Assembly (NCBI RefSeq): GCF_029168945.1
Contig: NC_083601.1
Coordinates: 71,785,595-71,849,594, forward strand
Direction: 5' to 3'
Origin: Cannabis sativa
Lineage: Eukaryota > Streptophyta > Magnoliopsida > Rosales > Cannabaceae
Length of the DNA stretch: 64,000 bases
Positions 11,344 through 22,264 of the stretch are shown piece by piece (the first letter of the stretch is position 1; every line of letters begins with the position of its first letter). A program made the position numbers and the translations under genes. The notes beneath the pieces were generated by a model. That model saw only the letters and a list, made by a program, of their open reading frames with translations. It did not search any database and was not told the origin of the DNA.

Positions 11344-12510
11344 TAATTGATTTGCTTGCAAGAAATTTGGACTTTAAAACGATTGTTTGTTATTTGGATG
11401 GTTTTATGTTGTATTGAGTTTGATGATTGATTGATGTTTGTGAATTTTTGTGAAAAATAATTGAAATTTTGTTTATGTAATTATTTTTGTTGGATAGTAT
11501 GGAAAAAATTAAGCAAGTTACTTTTTTACAGAACTCAATTTTGATTTAATTTGAATTAGTTATGATTTTTTGAAGATTCGAAAAAAAGATAGGGATGCTG
11601 CATCACCCACGCGCGCGGGGAACTGAGTGCAGCTCGGTCATACGCGTGTTCGGACAACATTTTGTCCGAGCAACACGCACGGGTGTCTGAAGACACCCCC
11701 CTCCGCACGCGTAAATCCTGCACGTCACTCCCTGCGCCGAGGTTTCTCGGCTTGCACCCATGTGAGCGCGTGCGGACGAGTATGCAACGCATACCGTCCG
11801 TACAGCTCACATTTTTTTTTTCGTTTTTCTTCATTTTTTCATGCTTTTTCATGGATTTAACTTCCGATTTTTTGTGTAGTTTTCTATTTAGACGTTTACT
11901 ATTCCTATTTCAATTCTAATTATCATAATTATTTAATATTCTTTTTTAATTTAATTCATGATATTAGTGTAATTTGAATTTAAAAATAGTAAATATCTAT
12001 CTTTTTGCTTAATTATCTATCTTATTTTTAAATTTGATTATATCTTATCTTATTTTTAAATTTAAGGTCAGATATTAATTTTTTTTTAAATTTAATTTTT
12101 TTTTAAATAATTTGACCTTATTTAAATTTAAGATAAGATAACTATAACCATGATGTTTTAAATAGATGTAAGATATTTTGCTAACTTTTAAATTTTGTTA
12201 TTTTATTTATTTAAATTAAATCTAAAATTTGAAAAAGATATTTATTTATCTTTTTTAATTTTTATTTAATTTTTATTTATAAAATAACATTTAATTTTTT
12301 AAAAGTAGTTAGTAAATTTTGAAATGATATTTATGTTAGTTGAAACCTAATTTTTCAAAATTGTAGGTTTAATTTAAATATTATTTTATTAATATTTTCG
12401 AAAATATATAAATATTTTTTATTTTTTAAATTTTTCGAAAAATTAAATTTTTTTTATTTTATTATTTAATTATTTTATCTTCGAAATTTAATTATTTAAA
12501 ATTAAATAAA
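11344..12510 (+). other. AT-rich leader of B, first part
   Basis: No protein-coding signal. It includes a GC-rich patch (about 11600-11800) lying between a T-rich stretch and the start of long A/T runs. The corresponding place in D, E and F carries a shorter sequence with a GCGATCGCAG-like core. Short open frames here look accidental. Confidence 0.55.
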
Positions 12511-13053
12511 TCCTACTTCCAACTATCCAGCTAACCTTCTTGCAGGAGTATGTGGTTTTAGCTTGTTTGTAAGTTTTTAAATCCTATTATTACTTGATTG
12601 CAAATAGCCATGGTTAACTTGTTGACAGATCCAATGATCTGATTTTAACTCATGGCTCCCTTGGTCAAGTAAATAATTTGTAACAGGTAAATTTTACAAT
12701 CTTCTTTCATCTGTGTATGACCTAGCAACATGATAAGATCCATCCAAATGTGTGCCTGTGTGAGCCTATATGTTTATTTTATTATATAGATGCATATAGG
12801 TTGCTGCTAAATAAAATGTCACACCATGATAGATTTTATTTAGGTCCATTTAGTTTTTGGACCTATTCAATTAATAGCAGTTATTTATTTTAAGGTTGAA
12901 TTCCTCTCTTTTGGGCCTTGTGTGAAAGCTGGGAGCCATAGAAGTGGGTACGACATACTGAACCCAGCAACCCCTCACATGAACTACCCCAATTGTGAAG
13001 GCCCATTTGCCTGATTTGAATAACTGTACTAGGTTAATTATATTTGACCTAAT
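12511..13053 (+). other. Conserved GC-richer leader island of B (candidate structured RNA)
   Basis: An island of mixed composition between very AT-rich flanks. It is recognisable in A (about 1310-1900), E (about 28165-28710), F (about 45640-46180) and D (about 53115-53670). The core 12918-12984 can fold: GCTGGG (12928-12933) pairs with CCCAGC (12963-12968), with further pairing outside it. A second stem, TAGGTTAA with TTGACCTA, lies at its end (about 13030-13053). It has no coding frame. A packaging, dimerisation or translation role is only an inference. Confidence 0.6.
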
Positions 13054-14489
13054 AAAATTGAATTAGCAACATAATTAACTTTTAAAATATATGAAATTTA
13101 TTTTCATTTTAATATTTTAAAGTTAATTTTAAGAAAAACACTTTTAGTTTTAGATATTTTTTCTAGACAAACTATTTGTATTTTTCTTGTATTTAATTAA
13201 ATAAAGAATTTTAACTAACTAGATTCTTTCTGGAACTTATTTAATTAAATATTCCTATTTAAGTTATAAATCAGTTATATTAAGTGATTTTTCATATCTA
13301 ACTTAAATTTTAAATTTTAAATTTTAATATTTTATTTAAATTTAAAATTAAGTTGAGGAATCCTAGGCATTAGTTATTAAAGGTTTTTAAGATATTTTTT
13401 AAGTTACTTTTAAACTTAAAATGGAATATTTTGTCAAATTAAGTGGTTATAAATTAATTTATGATATTTAATTAAATCTAAATTTGAAAATATTAAAGTT
13501 TTAGATTTTTTTCTATACAACTTAAGTTAGATATTTTTTTTTCAAATTTTTGTTGAAAAGATACTTAGTCAAATAAGATATTTTCTAGATAATTATTTCT
13601 AGACTACTTATTATTTTAATATTTAAATAGGAAAATATTATACATTGTGAAATTAATTATTTAAATAATTAATTTGGGTATAATTTTATTGAAGTATATT
13701 TTTTCCTAGTATTAAACTAGAGATTAATAATTAAGCTTTCTCTACACTTAATTATTTATTTCTTGAATTTAATACATTTAATTAACTTGAAAAATTAAAT
13801 ATCTAAGTTGATTTTCATCATGATACTTAAATATTTATTTTTCATGACACTTAATTAAATAGAAAATTATTTTTAGGTTGAAATTTAATTTTTCAACTTA
13901 AATTTAAATAATTTTCAAAAAATATTTTTCTTTATTTTATTAATCAATTTCGAAAATTGCATTTTAATGATGCAATATTTTTGAATTTTTTCTTGAAAAA
14001 TAGATTAAGTTGTAAATTAATTAATTATTTTCATTCATTCTTGGACCAACTTAAATCAATGATTTTTTCATCTATTGATTAAATTTAAAACAAATGAATT
14101 AAAATATATTATTAGCAATTGTATTAATTAGTCAAAAGAAAATCTAGATAGGTGATATTTTTGCTTGAAGTATTTTTTTTTAAGTATTTTCGAAAATTTG
14201 TATAGTTTTATACTTTATTTTTCGAATACAATAAATATATTCTTTAAAAATTTATTTTAAGTTGCTAATTAATTTAAATTAATACAACTTAAATTAATTT
14301 TCTTAATATTTATATTTAAAATTACTACTAAGATGGAAATAATTCATTTTATTTCAATCACCATCTAAGTATAATTTTATAAATATTATATTAAATTCTT
14401 ATTTTGAATTCTAATTCTAAATTCGAATTTAATGAATATATTTATTAGAATAATAAAGAAAATACATTTTAAAGAATGAGCTTTATTAT
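13054..14489 (+). other. AT-rich leader of B, second part
   Basis: Over 1.4 kb of A/T-dominated sequence with many TTTAATTAAAT-like words and no open frame of note. The same stretch is shared in order with A, D, E and F. Confidence 0.55.
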
Positions 14490-14870
14490 TATTAAGATAT
14501 TCGATCTCCATTGTTGGTTTTGCATCGCGTTTGTTTTAGTGAGTAATCCTCCCTAATGGAGGAACGTTCATTAGCAATTTCGCACCGTTTAATCTCGAAA
14601 GATAAGTAGTTTGTAAGTGTTTTATATGGTATAGATCACCCTAATGGTGGCGACCATATTTGACTTGCAGATTGCGAAACAATGGTAGAAGCTCATAAGA
14701 TAGAATAGCCTTGACTCTCGCCTAAACGGGACAACGCTGGATTCCAATCTTGATTGAATAAAAGGTTGCTAGAATGTTTAACATTTTAGATGAGCTAACA
14801 ACTCTATTCAATAGATGGTAGCTTTGACTCTCGCTTAAACGGGACACTGATATCAGTTTGTTGAAAAACC
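14490..14870 (+). other. Leader hairpin module of B (candidate structured RNA)
   Basis: Four small hairpins in about 300 bp: TCCTCC-CTAAT-GGAGGA (14547-14563); CACC-CTAAT-GGTG (14637-14649), enclosed by ATATGGT/ACCATAT (14624-14630, 14653-14659); TCTCG-CCTAAA-CGGGA (14716-14731); and TCTCG-CTTAAA-CGGGA (14829-14844). The last two sit in a repeated GACTCTCGC...GGGACA word. Equivalent hairpins occur in D, E and F. The module ends about 150 bp before the gag start. Confidence 0.6.
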
Positions 14871-15024
14871 TTGGAAATTATTTAGGATTGAATTTTTTTT
14901 TAGTATTTCCTCATATCATTCCTACTTGTTATATGCTTATAATTTCTGAATTGATTTTGTGTTAAACCATTATTAATTTCTATTTGTTGATTTCTATTAT
15001 TTTGTAGTATCCTGTATAATCATA

Positions 15025-15891
15025 ATGAATTCCATGTTATCACTGTTGACTGAAAATAAGCTAAATGGATCTAACTTTCCTAAATGGAATGAGAACATTA
15101 ATATTGCTCTCATAGGAGAAAGTGCCCTGTTTGTTTTAACTGAGCCGTCTCCTGAAGTGCCTGGGGATAATGCATCCAAAGCTGTGAAAGAAAATTATGA
15201 GCGTTGGCAGAAAGCAAATGAGAAAGCTCTATACTTTATGCTTTCCAGCATGGTTGACACCCTCAAAACTCGGTTTTCTAAAACTGAAAAGGCTGCTGAA
15301 GTAATGACGAAGTTAAATGAGCTATTCGGTAGGGCATCACTTCAGTCTCGCTTTGACGCGACTAAGAAGTACATCAATGCACGGATGGAACCCCATCAAA
15401 ACGTGTGTGATCATGTTCTCCTCATGGCAAGTTATTTCCAAGAAGCCCAGGATCATGGTGCTGAAATGGATCACACTACTCAAGTAAGCCTTATCTTGAA
15501 TAGTCTGACTCCAGCATTTCTACCCTACACATCAAATTATGTCATGAATAAGAAGGACATAGACTTTCATGAGTTAGTCAATGACCTTCAAACTTATGAA
15601 AATTTGATTGGAGGACCCAAGAAGAAAGGGAGTAAGCCTCAAAATTCTGGGAATGGTAATGGGACGGTAAAACCTGAAGCAAATATTGCATCTGCTTCAA
15701 AACCCAAATCGAAGAAGAAGTGGAAGAACACCAAGAAGCGTGCAAAAGTCATGAAAAACAAAAAGGTTGCTGCTTCTGGTGATGCTACACTTAAAGGAAA
15801 GTGTTTCTACTGCAATGAGAAAGGTCATTGGAAACCCCAGTGTCCTAAACTTCTTGCAAAGAAACAAGGTATTTCTATTTACAAACTTTAA
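15025..15891 (+). CDS. Gag polyprotein of element B, UBN2 type with zinc knuckle (intact)
   Basis: This 288-residue capsid/nucleocapsid precursor should form virus-like particles and package element RNA in the cytoplasm. Residues about 60-195 match the UBN2 (copia-type gag) pattern, with blocks such as LSSMVDTLKTRF and QSRFDATKKYINARM. Residues about 195-255 are lysine-rich. A CCHC zinc knuckle, CFYCNEKGHWKPQC, occupies 260-273. The start is the first Met of the frame, as in D (MNPML versus MNSML). The frame is complete, about 90% identical to D by eye, and has no pol after it. A candidate 100-bp intron begins within its last codons; if spliced, the last seven residues GISIYKL become GQAT. 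This is the only kind of full-length protein in the Copia-type elements here. Confidence 0.9.
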   Translation: MNSMLSLLTENKLNGSNFPKWNENINIALIGESALFVLTEPSPEVPGDNASKAVKENYERWQKANEKALYFMLSSMVDTLKTRFSKTEKAAEVMTKLNELFGRASLQSRFDATKKYINARMEPHQNVCDHVLLMASYFQEAQDHGAEMDHTTQVSLILNSLTPAFLPYTSNYVMNKKDIDFHELVNDLQTYENLIGGPKKKGSKPQNSGNGNGTVKPEANIASASKPKSKKKWKNTKKRAKVMKNKKVAASGDATLKGKCFYCNEKGHWKPQCPKLLAKKQGISIYKL

Positions 15892-15968
15892 GAGTTTTAG
15901 TGAATTATTATTGAATTATATTTATGATTCTGGACTAACTTTGTTTATTTGTTTTCTTCTTCTTATAG
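15869..15968 (+). other. Candidate intron at the end of B gag
   Basis: The donor is CAAG|GTATTT. The acceptor follows a pyrimidine-rich run, TTTTCTTCTTCTTATAG|GA. Removal of exactly 100 bp extends the zinc-knuckle frame to the tail GQAT and a stop at 15980-15982. D has the same donor, acceptor, length and predicted tail. Splicing near the gag end is known for some plant Copia elements (EVD/ATCOPIA93). Splicing here is inferred. Confidence 0.5.
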
Positions 15969-15982
15969 GACAAGCTACTTGA

Positions 15983-17700
15983 ACTCAGATGAGTTGGATT
16001 AGAAAGCTGGACCAAAGGTGAAATCGTCCAGATGAAGATGAAACTCTTCTATCTATTTTTTTGAATTAATTGTTTTAGTTTAAAGACAATTTGGATTTCG
16101 AATTTTAGTTAGGGATATTTATCCCTGTTTTTCTCATATTGTTGCAATATTTTTTTTATTATTAATAAAGTTTATTTTATTTTCTATTCAAACCAATTGC
16201 AATCTATGAGATTGAGCTTCATTTACTTTATCTTAATCAACAATTACCACATTATATTTATATGTTTGTATGTGTAAGTGTTTTTATTATTGATGCAAAT
16301 TCTATAATATTTACAACTCTTCACAAAGTTATATTAAATAAACACTAGAAACTAATTCTATGTTTATTAATAATTGTTCATTCTAATACAATTATTAAGA
16401 ATTTGTTTAATAAAAGGATCTTTTGATCTGATAGGGGTGGAAAAAAGTTAAGAAAACTATGCAGTTCAACGATCTTTTATATCTAATGAACTCTGGATAG
16501 TATTCAACTCCACAAAAACTCTATCACACTTAGAGAATCATGATCTTTACAACCTTTAGGGGTAGATCATAATCTCTATATACTTAGGGGTGGAGTTTAT
16601 CCACAATACCCTATATGTATACACTTAGGGGTGGAGTCTATTCCACATTACCCTACGTAACACATATTTTCTTTAAACATGGTAGTAATATAATGACTTA
16701 GCTATTATCAATATAAATCCTTGATCTTGATTGTATGTTCCAATTTAGTTTTACTGTTGTAGTAAAAAGTTTGATAAAAGTTCTTTGATAAAGTTTCACA
16801 CTACCTTAATTGAGTGGGAGAATTTTAAAATTCTATACCCATCTTCATCAGGTTGACACTTGTGATAGGTACTTAAGAACACTACTGAAAAGCAAATCTA
16901 ACCATTCACATGGATAGGTATAACTTATCAGAATTATGAGAATAAGATAAAGAGCTCTAGTTCAGTTTATTCGAATGACTTGAACCAAGAATTCTTAATC
17001 CTCATAAAATTTTATGGTATCTTAATTTTGATTACTTAATCTCTGGCATATATTTTTCACTTCAAATACAAGTCTGCTATGTTGATGACTTAGTCTTAAC
17101 TTAAAGTTTCAGACTAATACAAAAGTCACAACTAGATAACTCTCCAAACAATAAAGAGGTTAAAAGCATTATTTAACCAGACATCTGCTATTGAGTGAGA
17201 GCTATCTGAGATTGTAATCAAATAAGGAACATTAGAAGATATTCAAGAAAGATTTATGAAAGTGATCTATATTTTAGATATTAAGGAACTGTGTATCAGT
17301 AATCCTTGTATCTCACCAACTCATTCGAAATTCTTGAGATGGTGCTTACTTTGGGGTGGAGGAGTTATTCTATAATAATTCAAGGTCTACCAGAGAAGAC
17401 TTTTACCTTTGTAAATTCGAAAATACCAGAAAGTTATATTGCTGAAGAAAAGTCTACACTGTATTATCTCAATTACATATTTTAAAATATGAGAGATATG
17501 TCTTCTGTTTATTCAGATGTACTTTTAAACAGTAAGGATTTCAGTATCCCTTGATGAGTAAAGCATATAGTAAAGGATGTTTCATAAATGTATTTATGAA
17601 CTAGTTTCTAGAAGTTTGGGTGGATTCAAATATACTACACTTAATCTGAAGATCAAGACATCAGATTGACTTATTTGCATACTTTGTTTTATATTACTGC
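15983..17700 (+). other. Post-gag noncoding region of B
   Basis: No protease, integrase, RT or RNase H motif is visible in any frame, and only short frames are open. The word AGGGGTGGA or a one-base variant recurs at 16433, 16558, 16586, 16627 and 17352. The corresponding places in D carry it too. Confidence 0.65.
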
Positions 17701-17711
17701 AAGTGGGAGTT
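17701..17711 (+). other. Polypurine tract of B
   Basis: AAGTGGGAGTT directly precedes the 3' LTR. It is identical in context to E (33526-33536) and, on the minus strand, to D (36158-36168) and F (40862-40872). Confidence 0.8.
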
Positions 17712-19593
17712 TGTTTGGTTTTATGCCCTAAATAAAACTCTTTACAATCTGATTACTTATCAATATAAGAAATTTGAAGTGATTTATGTTTGCATGAATT
17801 TTACGTGCTAAATGGTTTAATATGTTTATTACATTTACACACAGAATCAGTTAAATCCAGATCATATGTTTATTCACAATTACAGTATCGTCAACACAGT
17901 GGAATGTGATTGTGATCATATGAATCAAAAGACTAATCCCTGTTTCATCAGTGTTTTGGATTTACACTAATGTGATAATCAGCGATGATGTGTACTTACA
18001 CTTGGAGTAAGTGTTATGTTCTTTCCAGGACATTAGTAAAGTATACAAGTTTCGAATGTATGGAGTATACATTGGACTGGACTAACATTGCAACTTAGTT
18101 AAGATATTACAAACTTACCGTTATATCTTTCCAAGTCAATATCAGTAGTTGATCTTAAGATTAAAAGAATCTAAATACTGATATGCTAAGGCTCAACTCA
18201 AGAGTGCTATTCATGTTCTTCGATTTATTAGTTAAGCCTACTTTTAGGTCAGGGTGATACGTATATTTTGGGAACATGATAGTATGATTGAGTGGGAGTG
18301 CTGAACATAAATATGGAATCTATAGCTTCTACTGGTGTATAGAAGTCAAGTGATGATTCCCTTTAAGCTTAGAAAATAGAAGTAAATGGATGAGCTCTTG
18401 TTTAAGTGACTAATTCTTAGATCACTAAACACCATTTACAGGTAGTGTTTTAAGGGGCAAAATACATTGAGGGGTGAGAACGGTAAAATTATCTCATCTC
18501 GATGTAGATCATCTATATAGAGGATCTTTGATCACAATAAGATTATAACAATGGTTAATTGAGATAGCATATCTATATCATGGAACATATAATATGCTCC
18601 ATATAAGTCTGAGAGTGCAATTCTAAGTTCTAAGAGTGGATTCAACGAAGAATTAATAAGTAGGAATTTACTTAGTAAATTCCGTTCACTTATTGGAAGC
18701 TCAGCATATAGATCCATGGTCCCCATTCTAGTGGAGAACATACTGCTTGTAAGACTCAATAATTGATTCGTGATTAGTCAATTATAATTCTAAAGTTAGA
18801 CTATGTCTAATTTGTGAATATTCACTAAGCAGGGTTGAAATTGTAAAGAAAAGAGATTCTAGGTTTATTTATTTATTAATGGACTTTATATGTCTAGTTA
18901 ATAATTAAATTAAATGACAATATTATTTAATAATCTATTTTAGTTATTAAATAATTAGTTTTGGCATTTAAAAGGTTAGAATTGGAAAATTGGCGTTTTT
19001 GAGAAAATAGAAATAAAATTTGTGAAAACTGCAAAATCAAGTGGGGCCCATTATCTACACCTTGGCCGGCCACTTTATGTGGAATTTCAAATTGATATTT
19101 TCATTATTTTAATGCCAAATAATTCTTAACCTAAACCTAGTAGTTGCCTATAAATAGAAAGTGATGGCTCAGTCAAATCATAAGTTTTCATTATTCTTCT
19201 TACAGAAAATTCTCCCTTCAGAAAAACTGAGCCTTCCCTTTTCTATACCTTTGCCAAACCTCTCTCTCTCTTTTCTTCTTCAAAATTTCGAACTTTAGTG
19301 ATAGAGTAAGTGCCCACACACAGCAAGTGGTAACTCAATCATAGATTGGAAGACTATGAAGGATCAAACTCAAAGAGAAGGACATTCGGGCTCAGATCTT
19401 GATAATACTCTGCGACAGAAAGGATACAAGGGTTAGAGATCTGAGTGGAAGGAGACATTAATTCCGCTGCATCAATGTAAGGTTTTCTTAACTTTATATG
19501 TGTTTATTTTATCGTTTTAGAAAGTTCATATTTAGGGTGTTAAACAACATACTTGTGAGTAGATCTAAGATCCTGGTAAAATAAATTCCAACA
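17712..19593 (+). repeat. 3' LTR of element B
   Basis: 1882 bp. It begins TGTTTGG (one base changed from the family TGTTGGG) and ends CCAACA. It differs from the 5' LTR by scattered substitutions, a short deletion near 18446 and a shorter (CT)n run. By eye the pair is a few percent diverged, so B is not among the newest insertions. Confidence 0.9.
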
Positions 19594-22264
19594 CAGCTGT
19601 GAATCACTGTAGATTTCAATGTGTTCGGCTTTCATCTTCCGAGCTAGTTTTAAACCAACAATTAAAGCTTCATACTCAGCTTCGTTATTAGATGTTTTAA
19701 ATCCAAACTTGACTGCAGCGTGCAGGTGTTGGCCCCCAGGCATGACAAGGGCAATTCCTGCACCAGATAGCTGATCTATAGTTGACATGTCTACGTGTAA
19801 TTTCCAAGTCAGCTTATCTTCACTGTTACTTGGCTGAAGTGTTTGTACTAGCTCGGGGTTGCTTTCTGGTATGCGTTCTTCCTTGCCTGTGCATTCTACC
19901 ACAAAGTATGTTAAGGCTTGGCCTTTGATTGTTGTTCGGGGTTGGAAAGTAATTTCGTATTGGCCCAATTCCACCGCCCACTTGAGTAGCCGTCTAGAGG
20001 CATCTGGCTTTTATAATATTTGGCATAATGGTTGGTCAGTGTACACCTGAACAGGATGAGCTTGAAAATAAGGCCTTAACTTTCTTGTTACTAGAATAAG
20101 GAAGTAAGAGAGCTTTTCTATCAATGGGTATCGTCCCTAGGCCACAATGAGTCTTTTACTGATGTAGTAGACTTGGTGTTGTCTGTTGTTCTCTTCTCTG
20201 ATTAGCACGACACTCACAGCATGCTCCGTGACAGCTAAGTATATTCCAAGTTCTTATCCGTCCAGAGGTTTTGAGAGTACGGGGGGTTTTGCAAGTTGTG
20301 CTTTTAGCTCTTGGAAAGCTTTTTCACATTCCTTCGTCCACTCAAATTGCTTGTTTCCTTGCAGGATGTTGAAGAATGGGACACACTTGTCTGTTGATTT
20401 TGAAACAAATATGCTGCGTGCGGCAATCCAACCAGTTAAACTTTGCACTTCCTTGGTTTTAGTTAGTGACTTCATATCCAAGAGGGCTTGAATCTTCTCT
20501 GGATTGGATTCAATTCCCTGGGCATTGACAATGAAGCCCAGAAACTTTCCCGAGCTAACTCCAAAGGAGCACTTTAAGGGATTTAGTTTCATGTTGTACT
20601 TTCTGAGGACCTTGAAGCATTTGTCCAGGTCATCTATGTGCCCCCCAGCCTTCCTAGTTCTTCTCCATCCAGAGGTTTTGAGAGTACGGGGGGTTTTGCA
20701 AGCTGTGCTTTTAGCTCTTGGAAAGCTTTTTCGCATTCCTTCGTCCACTCAAATTGCTCGTTTCGTCGCAGGATGTTGAAAAATGGGACACATTTGTTCG
20801 TTGATTTTGATATGAATCTGCTGAGTGCGGTGATCCGACCAGTTAAGCTTTGTACTTCTTTGGTTTTTGTGGGCGTGTCCATATCCAGGAGGGCTTGAAT
20901 CTTTTCTGGATTGGCTTCAATTCCTCGGGCATTGATGATGAAGCCTAGAAACTTTCCCGAGCTGACTGCGAAGAAACACTTTGAGGGATTTAGCTTCATG
21001 TTGTATTTTTTGAGGACTTTGAAACATTCGTCCAGGTCATCTATGTGCCCCCCAGCCTTTCTGGATTTGACGAGCATGTCATCCACATACACTTCCATAT
21101 TTCGCCTGATCTGGTCTTTAAACATTTTGTTTACCAATCTTTGGTATGTTGCTCCAACGTTTTTTAGACCAAACGGCATTACTTTGTAACAATATAGACC
21201 CATATCTGTTCAGAAACTTGTATGTTCTTGGTCTGGTGGATGCCTTTTGATTTGATTGTCCCCAAATAAGCATCCATGAACCTTAATATTTCATGCCCTG
21301 CTGTTGCATCCACGAGCTGATCGATTCTTGGAAGTGGAAAACAGTCTTTGGGGCATGCTTTGTTGAGGTCTGTGAAATCAATGCACACTCGCCATTTCTT
21401 GTTCGGCTTGGGCACCAATATGGGATTTGCGACCCAAGCTGGGTAGAAAGCTTCAATTATGAAATTGTTGTTGCGTAGCTTTTCTACTTCTTCTTTTAGG
21501 GCTAGTGCTCGCTCTTTGTCCAATAGCCTTCGTTTTTATTGAACTGACCAGAAATTAGGATCAATATTCGGAACGTGCGAAATGATAGATGGATCAATTC
21601 CGACCATATCCGCATGTGAACAGGCAAAAATGTCTAGGTTTGCTCTCAGAAATTTTATCAATTCTGATTTTACTTCGAGCAACAAACCTTTTCCAATCTT
21701 TAGCTTTCTGGCTGGGATATCTAGATCAATCTCGATCTCTTATAACTTTTCCACAGGTCCAACATTGCTGCTTGGGTCCCCAAGTCGAGGATCAACATCT
21801 TCATCCCCGCCTTAGGAAACTCCCTACTTGGAAATGTTTTTTCCCTTGTCTGTGCTCTGGCTGGAGGATACTTCCTTCTTAGCCTTGGCCACTGCAAGGT
21901 TATAACATTCCCAAGCAGTCTACTGGTTTCCTCTCAGACACCCTACCCCATTCTTTGTTGGAAACTTCAAGCATGAGTGAAATATCGATGTGACAGCCTT
22001 TCAGTCATACAAGGTTGGTTGGCCTAGCATTACGTTAAAGGCTGAAGGAACATTTAATACCAGGGATTCTGCCATGATAGTCATGCTCGTTGGAGCTTGC
22101 CCAACAATGAGGGGTAAGAAAATTTGTCCTAGAGGTGCGACTCCTTGGCCGGAGAAACCATAGACAGGCAGGAGACATGGGGTTAGATCCTTGAGCTAGA
22201 GTCCCATCTTTTCATAGGCAGTTTTGAACAAGATATTGGAAGAGGCTCCATTATCAATCATGGT
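19594..22264 (-). pseudogene. H2 pol fragment: protease, reverse transcriptase, RNase H and archaeal-type RNase H
   Basis: Read leftward from 22264, a protease active-site motif (DNGAS) comes just after an in-frame stop at 22265-22267. RT follows in two overlapping frames: 21523-21179 with PNKKWRVCIDFTDLNKACPKD, and 21203-20634 with MPFGLKN and the catalytic YVDD. A roughly 407-bp tandem duplication repeats the end of RT. RNase H has stops near 20138 and 20010. The second, archaeal-type RNase H has the acidic positions of VDMS, NEAEYEAL and SDSQL. This domain pair is typical of the Tat lineage. Element B interrupts it at 19594 and the frame continues at 9057. It is non-functional. Confidence 0.85.
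20251..21064 (-). repeat. Diverged tandem duplication of RT 3' segment in H2
   Basis: Copies at 20251-20657 and 20658-21064 have a period of about 407 bp. Both encode the KAGGHIDDLD ... LSKPLDG segment. By eye they differ at about 20 of 133 residues. Confidence 0.82.

Larger units (their letters stand above)
9058..19593 (+). mobile_element. Element B: gag-only Copia-type retrotransposon (TR-GAG-like), complete
   Basis: B is a complete insertion of about 10.5 kb with a perfect 5-bp TSD (CAGCT), two LTRs, PBS, long leader, one intact gag ORF, polypurine tract and 3' LTR. Protease, integrase, RT and RNase H are not recognisable anywhere in it. It splits the RNase H of H2. The same architecture and gag are found in D, so loss of pol is a property of the family rather than an accident of this copy. 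Replication must depend on enzymes supplied by another element. Confidence 0.88.

Noticed and set aside
11600..11800. GC-rich patch as a host exon or CpG island
   Set aside because: It lies inside B's leader, where related elements have shorter GC-richer patches, and its overlapping frames on both strands are not protein-like.
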